Below, piece by piece: positions 1-8,123 of a stretch of 49,628 nt of DNA. Origin of the DNA: Spirochaetota bacterium (GTDB lineage: Bacteria; Spirochaetota; Brachyspiria; Brachyspirales; JACRPF01); assembly GCA_038043445.1 (NCBI GenBank), contig JBBTBY010000027.1, forward strand, positions 120,153 to 169,780. Reading direction: 5' to 3'. The notes beneath the pieces are model-generated. The model saw only the letters and a program-made list of their open reading frames with translations. It did not search any database and was not told the DNA's origin. Every line of letters starts with the position of its first letter. The first letter of the stretch is position 1. A program made the translations under genes and the position numbers.

Positions 1-359
1 ATATCCGGTATCTCATCAAAATGATCCCGGCGGAAATTCCTGGTGAGTTCCTGCATGATCAGCATCTCCTTCGGTGTTATATCCGTAATGGTGAATCCCA
101 TGCTGTAGTATTTGCCGCCGCCGTCCTTCCGGCACCATTTGCTCTGGGTGCCAAAAACGATCATTCTGCTGTTCATCGCGTTCTCCGGCAGCGACATGCG
201 CATGGTCATGGTCAATCCGATATCGACCGGGGTGTCGCTGATAAGCATGAGCCCCTCTGGTGTAATGTCAACGAGCTGGCCGACCGGTGCGCCGCCCGAT
301 GCGTTGAACACCCTGAGGTAGTGGGTAAGGTGTACGCGCTTTTTTTTTCTGATCTTCAT
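1..359 (-). CDS. PilZ-domain protein (3' end outside the window)
   Basis: Reading from an ATG at 359 gives MKIRKKKRVHLTHYLRVF, then a PilZ-like beta-barrel with a 'DITPEGLMLISD' core strand and a later 'YYSMGFTITDITPKE' strand. PilZ domains usually bind cyclic di-GMP, with an N-terminal RxxxR arm and a D/NxSxxG motif. Here the DITPEG segment stands in place of D/NxSxxG and the arm is only loosely matched, so c-di-GMP binding is probable, not proven. A GGAGG lies 11 bases before the start. The gene follows the SpoIIE phosphatase by 33 bases in the same operon. About 119 codons are visible and the stop lies beyond base 1. A GGDEF/EAL protein in the same operon supports a c-di-GMP role. Confidence 0.72.
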   Translation of the reverse strand, partial: MKIRKKKRVHLTHYLRVFNASGGAPVGQLVDITPEGLMLISDTPVDIGLTMTMRMSLPENAMNSRMIVFGTQSKWCRKDGGGKYYSMGFTITDITPKEMLIMQELTRNFRRDHFDEIPD

Positions 360-392
360 ACTTTTCCATTCCTCCGTTCCTGTTCGTTCATA

Positions 393-1799
393 TCACTGCG
401 GTGATCTTTGTATCAGTACGAGCGATATATCGTCTTCCTGTTCGGTCTGGAACGCCTGTACCTCGGAGAGGATGCGCTCCAGTACCAACTGCGGAGAATT
501 GTTGGCGTGACGCTCGAACGCCGACTTAAGCCGCTCCTGGCCGAACATCTCCCCCGTGCTGTTCGTCCCTTCCGTGACACCGTCGGTGAACAGCAGTATC
601 ATATCGTTTACCGCAAGATCGATCGTGGTCATCTGGAGATGTTCATCGATATTATCCGCGATACCGAGCCATGTGCCGCTCGTGGGTATGGCGGAAATGC
701 TGTGGTCGGCGAAGCGGGATGTCATGATGTCCTGATGATGTCCCGCGAATGTGACATGGTCGTCATCGAGCTCCATGATCGTGAGCGTCATGTAATGGTT
801 CGAACTGAGTCTCGCGATATTCTCCCTGAGCACGACATTCGCCGCCCGAAGGACATCCGCGGGGCGGCATGACTGGCAGCTTTTTATCTCGGTCATGATG
901 CTTGTCTGCGCCATCATCATTATCAGCCCCGAGTCCACACCGTGTCCGGACACATCACCGATGGTTATCCATCGTTCTCCCGTCGTTGTTTCGATGATAT
1001 CGAAGTAGTCTCCGCCGACTTCCCTGGCGGGGAGCATGACCGTCGCCACCTTATAGCCGCGTATGGACCGTGCTTTGGGTAAGAGCGCGGTCTGGATGCG
1101 TTTAGCGAGCTCCATTTCGCTCCACAGCGCATCGCGTGTTTTTTTCACCTGAAGGAGCAGTACGAACTCGTTCTTGATAAGCCTGAAACGAACGTAGCTT
1201 ATGCAGGTAACGACTATCGATGTGGCGGTAAGAAAGAACAGGTTGTTGAGGAATATCGCAGGCTGGAATGTGCGCCCGGCGATGAGATTGCACGCCGCAT
1301 ACAGCACGATTGTTACCGCAGCGTTCACCCCTGAATGCACCGACCGCCACGGCATGAGAAGATTGACACCGATAATGACAAGATTAAGACCGGCGTAATA
1401 GCTTGAATTGAAGCCCCCGAGGTCAATGGTCATGAGCGTGATGATAAGACCGATCTGCGTTGACATGAGATATGCATGCAGGAACATGCGGCGCCCCGGC
1501 TTCTGGTGGCGGATCATGACGAGTTGCACGAGCACGAGGGCCATCGAAATGGCGCGGTAGACGGCGAAACGCGGCAAGAGTGAGCGCGGCATCATGAACA
1601 CATCGAGCATGAAGAACAAGGGCACCATCGCTGCGGCAAGCAGGCACAACGTGCGCAGCCAGTCATGCAGAATCACGAAGCGGTAGTGGTCGAAATCGCC
1701 GGTGTCTATCGCCTTCGCTATATCGGTTTCGGGTAGAGCCCTGGCGTGGGCATGGGATCCGATATTTGTGTTGCGGTGTGCCATACCGTCATCCGGCAT
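393..1799 (-). CDS. Membrane-anchored SpoIIE/RsbU-type PP2C serine phosphatase
   Basis: A 468-residue protein. Residues about 45-210 form roughly six hydrophobic segments of a membrane sensor. A short helix with 'EMELAKRIQTALLP' (about 228-241) then leads into a PP2C phosphatase domain. The metal-binding acidic residues are all visible: D264 in VGGDYFD, D282 in GDVSGHG, D406 in TDGVTEG and D456/D457 in EDDISL. The family dephosphorylates STAS anti-anti-sigma-like proteins, and a STAS gene lies two genes upstream. The start overlaps the methyltransferase stop by 11 bases, indicating translational coupling; a second ATG at 1784 is possible, and neither has a strong ribosome binding site. The likely job is membrane signal-dependent reactivation of the STAS partner (inference). 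Confidence 0.85.
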   Translation of the reverse strand: MPDDGMAHRNTNIGSHAHARALPETDIAKAIDTGDFDHYRFVILHDWLRTLCLLAAAMVPLFFMLDVFMMPRSLLPRFAVYRAISMALVLVQLVMIRHQKPGRRMFLHAYLMSTQIGLIITLMTIDLGGFNSSYYAGLNLVIIGVNLLMPWRSVHSGVNAAVTIVLYAACNLIAGRTFQPAIFLNNLFFLTATSIVVTCISYVRFRLIKNEFVLLLQVKKTRDALWSEMELAKRIQTALLPKARSIRGYKVATVMLPAREVGGDYFDIIETTTGERWITIGDVSGHGVDSGLIMMMAQTSIMTEIKSCQSCRPADVLRAANVVLRENIARLSSNHYMTLTIMELDDDHVTFAGHHQDIMTSRFADHSISAIPTSGTWLGIADNIDEHLQMTTIDLAVNDMILLFTDGVTEGTNSTGEMFGQERLKSAFERHANNSPQLVLERILSEVQAFQTEQEDDISLVLIQRSPQ

Positions 1800-3183
1800 C
1801 GGCGGGCTTTTTTATATGAAGGAACAGCTGAATATTGGTGTCATCACAGTGGGCTGACACTTCTGCCCCGGGGATGCCGGCGGCGAGCTGCATCAATTCA
1901 TCCTCGGATCGGAGTATTATTTTCCAGTCGAGCCAATACTCCATGAAATAACGGCTGGGATTATCAACTCGGAAGTTACCGATGACCGCTTTTCCGCCCG
2001 GTTTCAGCAGATGATAGAGCTTTTTCAGAACCGCGGCAGCGGTGGGGGCGGTGAGATAGTCGAAGAGGCCCATCGAGTAGATGAAATGGAAACTGCCCCA
2101 CTGCTGCATGAGCTTATCGCTTGAGAGCATGGTGCGCACCGACTCTCGGATGAAATCCGCCGCAACGGGGACGCCGATCGTTTTTTCTATCGTCCTCACC
2201 ATGCAGTCCGCTTCTACGAGGGCCTGCTGGTCCTGATCGAGCAGCGAGAAATGTATCCGCGCGGCATCATCCGGTGTTCTCAGGATATCTCCGATCTCAT
2301 AGGCCGGCCCGCATGCAACGGAAAGCACGCGTATCGTCCCCGTGCCTTGATGGGCGGGAGCGTTCACATGTGCATGGAACGTGTTCGCGAGGCTTGCCCG
2401 CCTGTTGCGTACCGCCTGTGCCGCAGGCTGGGCCATGGCATGTTTGTGGAGGATACGGCCGAACATCGAATCTCCCTCATACCCGTTCTGATAGATCATG
2501 CGCATCATCTCAGCGTCGCCGGCGTACCCCCGCGGCTTCAGATTGGTGCGCGCCATGATCGGCACATTGAGAAGTACGTTCCAGAGCTGCCGCCGGAAAT
2601 AGAATCCGTGGTGCTCATGCTCGATGGCATTGAAATTACGCGTGATGTTCTTGAGATCATCCAAGCGGGTGTCAAGATACGTCATGAGTTTCGCGCCCAT
2701 GCCGTTAAGGATGTGGTTCTCGACGACCTCGCGCACGTTCGCCGGCTCGTTCTCGTTCTCCGCATCGAGCCTGTCAAGGCGATTCTTATAGGTATTGATA
2801 TCGTAGGTGATGTCGGTGACGTAGTTCTTGAACGATGGGTCGATATCGTCCTTGTAGCGCAGCATGAGCGTAAGCCCGAGCGATTCCGCCGTGATCGACT
2901 CGACATGCGCCCGGAAAAAAAGCGAACGGAAATCGAACATAGTGCAGGCAGGGATCGCGCGGCGCAGGGGGTCGGAAAGCAACGGTTCACGGATAAGCCG
3001 GCAGGGTCCGAGATCGATGGTCTTGCCGTCCATACGCAGCGATAGCCCCTCGATATCCTCGCCGATCCCGTCCTCGACCTCCACCAGGATGGAGTGTGCG
3101 GAGGCGAAGCGCGCCTTCACATCGATATGTCGTGTCCCCGAGGTGAGCACGGCATCGAGTACCGGCGGTGTCTGCTGCATCAT
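1789..3183 (-). CDS. Class I SAM-dependent methyltransferase with long N-terminal region, signalling-operon associated
   Basis: About 464 residues from the ATG at 3183, which overlaps the STAS stop as ATGA and has AGGGG upstream. A longer reading frame starts at 3261 but lacks this coupling. The C-terminal half has the SAM-binding glycine loop 'VLSVACGPAYEIGD' (about 286-299), an acidic loop 'LLDQDQ' and a later 'LLKPGGKAVIGNF' strand. Ahead of it is a conserved block with 'KPRGYAGDAEMMRMIY' and 'GYEGDSMFGR'. From memory, this block resembles methyltransferases of the PhcB type (3-hydroxypalmitate methyl ester synthesis in Ralstonia) and relatives linked to partner-switching genes. The N-terminal 90 residues look beta-rich and could be a degenerate PilZ-like barrel. 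The substrate is unknown; a diffusible fatty-acid ester signal or a protein are both possible. Confidence 0.72.
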   Translation of the reverse strand: MMQQTPPVLDAVLTSGTRHIDVKARFASAHSILVEVEDGIGEDIEGLSLRMDGKTIDLGPCRLIREPLLSDPLRRAIPACTMFDFRSLFFRAHVESITAESLGLTLMLRYKDDIDPSFKNYVTDITYDINTYKNRLDRLDAENENEPANVREVVENHILNGMGAKLMTYLDTRLDDLKNITRNFNAIEHEHHGFYFRRQLWNVLLNVPIMARTNLKPRGYAGDAEMMRMIYQNGYEGDSMFGRILHKHAMAQPAAQAVRNRRASLANTFHAHVNAPAHQGTGTIRVLSVACGPAYEIGDILRTPDDAARIHFSLLDQDQQALVEADCMVRTIEKTIGVPVAADFIRESVRTMLSSDKLMQQWGSFHFIYSMGLFDYLTAPTAAAVLKKLYHLLKPGGKAVIGNFRVDNPSRYFMEYWLDWKIILRSEDELMQLAAGIPGAEVSAHCDDTNIQLFLHIKKPADAG

Positions 3184-3554
3184 GGGTCTACCCCTTCGAT
3201 CTGTATTCGATGGTCCTGCGTCTGGAAAATGGAAAGGGCGGAGAACGATATGTCCTGCCATTTGAGCGATTTCTTGTATCGTATGGTCACTTCGCCGTCG
3301 CCGATACGGGCCTGTTCAAGCACCTTGATCACTGGCGTGAGGGTGGATGAATTCATATAGAGCAGATCGCAGAAATTCAGCACGAGCCGTTTTCCCTGGC
3401 CCTTCGCTTTCACAAGCGTGTTGAACACGATCGGCATGAGGAACTCCGCGGGGTTGCGCAATATGCTTTTCCCCTGAAAATGCACCGTCACCGTTGCATC
3501 GTCCTGCGTGAGCTCGATATGCAGCATGTCATTGTCGAAACGTTCACTGACCAC
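3180..3554 (-). CDS. STAS-like regulator (anti-anti-sigma type)
   Basis: A 124-residue protein read from a GTG at 3554 (an internal ATG at 3527 is possible). The central 'KRLVLNFCDLLYMNSSTLTPVIKVLEQA' has the STAS layout: a hydrophobic strand, then a turn carrying the phosphorylatable serine (NSS), then a helix. From memory it resembles the slr1659-type regulator family, usually encoded beside an slr1658-type ATPase, as here. It lies 13 bases after the ATPase gene, and its stop overlaps the methyltransferase start by 4 bases. Expected role: bind the neighbouring ATPase when unphosphorylated and be reset by the SpoIIE phosphatase. That switch is inferred from family and gene order. Confidence 0.74.
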   Translation of the reverse strand: MVSERFDNDMLHIELTQDDATVTVHFQGKSILRNPAEFLMPIVFNTLVKAKGQGKRLVLNFCDLLYMNSSTLTPVIKVLEQARIGDGEVTIRYKKSLKWQDISFSALSIFQTQDHRIQIEGVDP

Positions 3555-3567
3555 AGGCTACCCCCGT

Positions 3568-4056
3568 TTACTCGATGATCGCAACTGCCGATACATTGAG
3601 CGTATTGTTGTCGTTGACAAAGAAATCAAGCGATGCCCTGCCCTCGTACGCTATCCGTGCTATGCCGAGCCCGCTTTTATTCGCTTCCGGCGCTTCGTGG
3701 GATATTGCTTTCATCCGCGCCAGGTATGCTTCGAACGGGTCCTGAAATCCGCGCACCCACTGGAGCGTATGGTCAAGTTCATGGAGGAACGGCAGCGAAC
3801 TCGCATTGAACGGGTTGCTCACCTCTACCGTGAAGTTATTCTCTGTTATCCTGATCTGCACCTGCACGGTAGCGCCGTTCAATTCGCGGCTGCCGTACTT
3901 GATGCCGTTTTCGACAAGTTCGCAGATGACCATGGTAAAGCGGTTCACGCACTCATCGGTCAGATGCTGCTTTCGCAGGAACTCAAAAGCGGTACTGTTG
4001 ACACGCTCAAGCTCCTTCCAATCGGGGGAGACTGTCATTACTAATTCAGCTGACAT
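3568..4056 (-). CDS. HATPase_c anti-sigma-like serine kinase
   Basis: About 162 residues. The ATP-binding N box is 'ELVENGIKYGS' and the glycine box is 'KSGLGIARIAYEG', matching GHKL ATPases of the RsbW/SpoIIAB kind and, from memory, the slr1658 family. There is no HisKA domain, so it is probably a serine kinase or binding partner for the adjacent STAS protein and not a histidine kinase. The ATG at 4056 has GAGAAG 8 bases upstream. It overlaps the GGDEF/EAL stop by 11 bases. A GTG at 4065 is an alternative start. No sigma factor is encoded nearby, so the output partner is unknown. Confidence 0.78.
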   Translation of the reverse strand: MSAELVMTVSPDWKELERVNSTAFEFLRKQHLTDECVNRFTMVICELVENGIKYGSRELNGATVQVQIRITENNFTVEVSNPFNASSLPFLHELDHTLQWVRGFQDPFEAYLARMKAISHEAPEANKSGLGIARIAYEGRASLDFFVNDNNTLNVSAVAIIE

Positions 4057-6181
4057 AGGCATCACTTCTCACACCGTTATCTTGTTTACAGCCGCCGTTC
4101 ATGAGCATCGGATACAGCTCCGACGGTGATACCGCTGCGCTGCAGTAGAAACCCTGGATGAGTTCGCACCCATGCTCGCGAAGCATTATCGCCTGTGCTT
4201 CCGTTTCCACGCCCTCGGCGATCACCCCAAGGTTAAGGCTCCGCCCCATGGCCACGATCGCTGCCGCTATCGCCAGGTCGCTCACGGACATGGGGTCGTG
4301 GATGAACGAACGGTCTATTTTCAGGCGGTCGATGGGCAGCTTCGTCAGACAGGAGAGGGATGAATATTTCGTGCCGAAATCATCGACGGCAATGGTCGAC
4401 TTCATGGCCTTAAGCCGCGCGATCTTCCGCAGTGTTTCCGGTGCGGCCTCGATGAGCACTCTCTCAGTGAGCTCGAACTCCAGATGCTCGGCCGAAAACC
4501 CGGTCTCAGCGAGTATCGTCTCTATACGTTCAACGAAATCGGTTTGTTTCAGCTGTGTCGCGGATATATTGACGGCGATACGCAGGGGCGGAATTCCCGC
4601 GTTGATCCAGCTTGTGCCCTGCCGGCAGACCTCCCGGAGCACCAGATCCCCGATCTCCTGGATGAGCCCGGTCTCCTCGGCAATATCGATGAATTTCTCC
4701 GCGCTTATGATTATGCCGTCCGGGTTCTGCCACCGGGCAAGCGCTTCCAAACCGACGAGTCGTCCGTCCGCGGAATGTATCTGCGGCTGATAGTATACCA
4801 GGAATTCATTCGCCGTGAGCGCGTGACGCAATTGCGTCTGCAGCGTAAGACGTTCCATGGCCTTCGTGTTCATCTCAAGCGAGAAGAATTGGTGGCTGTT
4901 CTTGCCGAGCTCTTTCGACCGATAGAGGGCGGTATCCGCATTTTGCAGGAGCGATCCCGCCTCCTTCGCATCGTCGGGATAGATGGCGATGCCGATGCTG
5001 GCCGTGACCGTGATCTCACGGCGCTCGACCGTCATCGGTGCGGCAATGGACCCCAGAATCTTCTGCGCGATGGAGAGGGCGTTCCTCGAATTGTCGATCG
5101 TCGGCAGTATCGCGGTGAATTCATCACCGCCCATGCGGGCGACCGTATCGGCCTCGCGGACGCTTTGGCGCAGGCGTACCGCGGCCTCGCGGAGAAGCGC
5201 ATCGCCGGCGGCATGGCCGAGGTGATCGTTGATGAACTTGAAATCATCGAGGTCCATGAACATAACGGCCACCGTCTCGCCGCTCCGCGCAGCATGCTCG
5301 AGCGTAAGTTCAAGTCGGTCAAGGAAATTCCTTCTGTTGGGCAGCCCCGTCAGACTGTCGTAGTGCGCCATATTGTAGAGCTGTTCCTGTGTCTGCTTGA
5401 GCGTTGAAATATCGGAAAAAAGGCAGACATACCGCGATGAGCGACCGTTGACCCCTGCCACTGCGCTGATGGACATCCATTTCGGGTATATCTCCCCGTT
5501 CTTCCGGCGGTCCCAAAGCTCGCCCTGCCAGTTGCCGTTACGTATCACGGCATTCCACATCGATCGATAAAAACCGTCATCATGACGGCCGGACCTGAGT
5601 ATGTTCACGTTCTCCCCGAGAATATCCTCGCGTGTATAGTAGGTGATGGCGCTGAAGGCATTGTTGACATCGAGTATACGCCCGTCCGCATCGGTGATCA
5701 TCACCGCCTCTACGACGTTGTCGAACACCTGCGAGCCGAGGATGAGCTTCTGCTCCGCCGTTTTGCGTTCGGTGATATCGATGCAGAAGAGATAGACGGT
5801 GCCGAGATCGGTGGAAGGGACAAGTACGATCTGTATGGTCTTTATCCCTATCTGTTCTTCGATCTCTATCGTCTCGGAATGTATGAACACATTGTTCACA
5901 TGGGCTGTCCATTCGAACGGCACGGACTTCCCCGCTTCGCATTTCCAGTGCGAGAGCAGGAGCCAGCTCCCGCGGTTCGCGTAGAGTATCGTCCCGTCGC
6001 GGGAGACACAGAGTGTCGCGAACGGGGTGCGTCCGGCAAGGTCCGCAAAAGCAAGATGCTTCCGCACCTCATCGGCCCAGATATTATTGGACCGTACGTT
6101 GATGAACGGCATCGGCGCGGCAGTCGCATGCGGCATATGGTCATCTGTGGTATTCATCGACAACCGGCCGGTCTTTTCCAT
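4046..6181 (-). CDS. PAS-PAS-GGDEF-EAL cyclic-di-GMP cyclase/phosphodiesterase
   Basis: About 711 residues from the ATG at 6181; the reading frame is open to 6304, but that stretch overlaps the preceding small gene. Two PAS domains occupy about 40-140 and 150-265. The GGDEF domain has an intact MGGDEF (about 350-355) and an upstream READ inhibitory site (RxxD, five residues before GGDEF). The EAL domain has 'LEALARW' (about 478-484), 'VDDFGTKYSSL' and 'GVIAEGVET'. Both catalytic signatures look functional, so the protein could make and degrade c-di-GMP, with balance set by the PAS sensors. No membrane segments are seen; it is probably cytoplasmic. It is second in the partner-switching operon that ends in a PilZ receptor. 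Confidence 0.92.
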   Translation of the reverse strand: MEKTGRLSMNTTDDHMPHATAAPMPFINVRSNNIWADEVRKHLAFADLAGRTPFATLCVSRDGTILYANRGSWLLLSHWKCEAGKSVPFEWTAHVNNVFIHSETIEIEEQIGIKTIQIVLVPSTDLGTVYLFCIDITERKTAEQKLILGSQVFDNVVEAVMITDADGRILDVNNAFSAITYYTREDILGENVNILRSGRHDDGFYRSMWNAVIRNGNWQGELWDRRKNGEIYPKWMSISAVAGVNGRSSRYVCLFSDISTLKQTQEQLYNMAHYDSLTGLPNRRNFLDRLELTLEHAARSGETVAVMFMDLDDFKFINDHLGHAAGDALLREAAVRLRQSVREADTVARMGGDEFTAILPTIDNSRNALSIAQKILGSIAAPMTVERREITVTASIGIAIYPDDAKEAGSLLQNADTALYRSKELGKNSHQFFSLEMNTKAMERLTLQTQLRHALTANEFLVYYQPQIHSADGRLVGLEALARWQNPDGIIISAEKFIDIAEETGLIQEIGDLVLREVCRQGTSWINAGIPPLRIAVNISATQLKQTDFVERIETILAETGFSAEHLEFELTERVLIEAAPETLRKIARLKAMKSTIAVDDFGTKYSSLSCLTKLPIDRLKIDRSFIHDPMSVSDLAIAAAIVAMGRSLNLGVIAEGVETEAQAIMLREHGCELIQGFYCSAAVSPSELYPMLMNGGCKQDNGVRSDAYVS

Positions 6182-6200
6182 GAATAATGACACGTTGACC

Positions 6201-6449
6201 TCATTCTGACGATTTCTCATGCGACCCCGATGCTGTGTGGAAAATCCTATTCCCATAGGTATTCTTTGCACAATCCCTGCAGACCGTTTTCGTGATGATG
6301 TCACCGGGGCTTCCTTCCTCTTTTGAGATGACGAACATTATACGCAGGAGACAGCTGCCGCATACGAACACACAATCGTCGCTGTAGCGGCTGGCGTCGA
6401 AGAGGCGTGAATTCATCCTGCCGCAGCATTCACATTGTTGCTCATCCAT
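6201..6449 (-). CDS. Small Cys-rich (zinc-ribbon-like) protein, unknown function
   Basis: Reading from the ATG at 6449 gives 82 residues. GGAG lies 7 bases upstream, a much better site than that of the longer frame opening at 6500. Cysteines are clustered as CECCGR near the N terminus, CVFVCGSC in the middle and CRDC later, giving seven Cys in pairs suited to one or two metal sites. No DNA-binding or enzyme signature is recognised. It ends 19 bases before the GGDEF/EAL start and is the first gene after the promoter at 6589-6617, so it leads the c-di-GMP/partner-switching operon. It may be a metal- or redox-responsive accessory protein, but nothing in the sequence decides this. Confidence 0.6.
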   Translation of the reverse strand: MDEQQCECCGRMNSRLFDASRYSDDCVFVCGSCLLRIMFVISKEEGSPGDIITKTVCRDCAKNTYGNRIFHTASGSHEKSSE

Positions 6450-6588
6450 ACGCCGACTCCATTCGAATGTGACATCTTCATATGTATATGCAACAAGCAT
6501 ACCACGAAGGAGCGGTGGTGCGGGATCGTCATTGTATGCCGGTAATCCGGGGGTATTCGCTGTGTTTTAGCTGCCCGCTCAGTGCAGT

Positions 6589-6617
6589 ATGATAACAGCT
6601 TCAGCAACCCATGTTAA
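6589..6617 (-). promoter_or_regulatory. sigma70-like promoter of the c-di-GMP/partner-switching operon
   Basis: On the minus strand, TTAACA (6617-6612, 5/6 match), a 17-base spacer and TATCAT (6594-6589, 5/6). Transcription would begin near 6582, about 130 bases before the small Cys-rich gene. It lies in the 180-base gap between the NtrC-type gene and this operon, so the two are probably separate units. Confidence 0.55.
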
Positions 6618-6680
6618 GTAAGCGAGCAATCCGGGGAACAGATGCATGTCAGCACGGAAATAGTTGTTTGCGGAGAACGG

Positions 6681-8099
6681 TTATTTCCCTTTCCGTGCGT
6701 TGAGGGCTTTCAGCTTGATATTCAATGTTGTCCTCGTTATCCCGAGCAGTTTCGCGGCGACACCCTGATTGTGCGATGACCGCTCCATCGATTTGGCGAT
6801 CATCACCTCTTCCACTTCGCGCAGCGACGGGAAGTGTTCGCCGCAGAGGTCTATGGAGGTGGCTGCCTGCATGAGCGGGAGGTCGTTCTCCGACACGTCG
6901 GGCATGATGCGCTCCTTGAAATAACCGAGCGAGAGCACATGCGACTCGTGGCGGCTTACCGCGTCGTGTATCATCATCTCAAGTTCCCGTACGTTGCCCG
7001 GGAATTTGTGTACCTTAAGGAGCGGTATCAGTTCGGGCGGGTACGACGGCTTCTTTTTTCCGAGCTCGTCCGCCGCCTTCTGCATGAAATGGTCGACAAG
7101 CGCCGGTATATCTTCATGCCGTTCCCTGAGCGGCGGCACATGGATGCGATGCGCTGCGAAGCGGTAATAGAGGTCCTTCCTGAACTCGCCCGATTCCTGC
7201 GCCTTGGCTATGTCCTTATTGGTGACGGCGATGATGCGCGCGTCCGATCGAAGCGGCATATCGGAGCCCAATGGATAATATTCGCGCTCCTGAAGGAGAC
7301 GCAGCAATTTTACCTGCGACTGCTGTGTTATATCGCCTATCTCATCGAGGAAGAGCGTTCCCCCCGCGGCTTCTTTTATAAGACCGGTGCGAACCGTATC
7401 CGCGCCGGTGAAGGCCCCCTTACGGTGTCCGAATAGCGTGTCGGAGAACATCATATCATCGAGGCCCGCCACGTTCACCGCTATGAGCTGCCCGGCACGC
7501 CCGCTTGCCTTGTGCACTGCGCGTGCAACGAGCTCCTTGCCCGCCCCTGTTTCCCCGGTAATGATCACCGGTTGTCCGGAGGGGCCTATCAATTCGATAT
7601 ATTTGAACAGCGCACGCATATGCTCGCTTTCGGTGATGATACCGCTGAAATATTCCGGTCGACGCGGACCGGCGCCGACGCTTTCCACGAGCAGGCGGTT
7701 CTCGCGTTCGAGTTCGTTCATCCGCATTGTGCTCTTTACAGTGGCGATAAGGAGGCTTTTTTCGACGGGCTTCAGAAGATAATCTGCGGCACCCGCTTTC
7801 ATACAGCGGACAACGACACCGAGCTCGCTCGTACCGGTGACGATGATGACCGGCACCTGCGGGAAGTCTTTTACCGTGGCTTCAAGCACTTCCTCGCCGC
7901 CGATACGCGGCATGGTAAGGTCAAGTATCATGAGTTCCACGGGACGGGAAGCCAGTATCCCCGCCACATCATGCGAATCGGAACAGATGATCGTATTTGT
8001 TATCCCGGACGCCGCGAGCGCGAGTGAAATACTTTCGACTACATACGTCTCATCGTCGACGATGAGTATGGGGTCCTGCGGGAAAAGTATCGTGTCCAT
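6681..8099 (-). CDS. NtrC-family sigma54 activator response regulator
   Basis: About 472 residues. Receiver domain 1-125 has the phosphoacceptor Asp in 'LMILDLTMPR' (D60) and a conserved 'YLLKP' lysine. The AAA+ domain follows with Walker A 'GETGAGKE', the sigma54-contact loop 'GAFTGAD' (intact), Walker B 'GGTLFLDEIGD' and 'GNVRELEMM'. A Fis-type helix-turn-helix 'GVAAKLLGITRTTLNIKLK' ends the protein. The ATG at 8099 has GGAG 6 bases upstream; an earlier ATG at 8111 is badly placed. It is the last gene of a four-gene phosphorelay, 24 bases after the REC-PAS-GAF kinase, which is its likely partner. Its sigma54 targets are not evident; I found no convincing -24/-12 site in the window. Confidence 0.93.
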   Translation of the reverse strand: MDTILFPQDPILIVDDETYVVESISLALAASGITNTIICSDSHDVAGILASRPVELMILDLTMPRIGGEEVLEATVKDFPQVPVIIVTGTSELGVVVRCMKAGAADYLLKPVEKSLLIATVKSTMRMNELERENRLLVESVGAGPRRPEYFSGIITESEHMRALFKYIELIGPSGQPVIITGETGAGKELVARAVHKASGRAGQLIAVNVAGLDDMMFSDTLFGHRKGAFTGADTVRTGLIKEAAGGTLFLDEIGDITQQSQVKLLRLLQEREYYPLGSDMPLRSDARIIAVTNKDIAKAQESGEFRKDLYYRFAAHRIHVPPLRERHEDIPALVDHFMQKAADELGKKKPSYPPELIPLLKVHKFPGNVRELEMMIHDAVSRHESHVLSLGYFKERIMPDVSENDLPLMQAATSIDLCGEHFPSLREVEEVMIAKSMERSSHNQGVAAKLLGITRTTLNIKLKALNARKGK

Positions 8100-8123
8100 G
8101 GCGTACTCCATCCTTCAGAAAAT

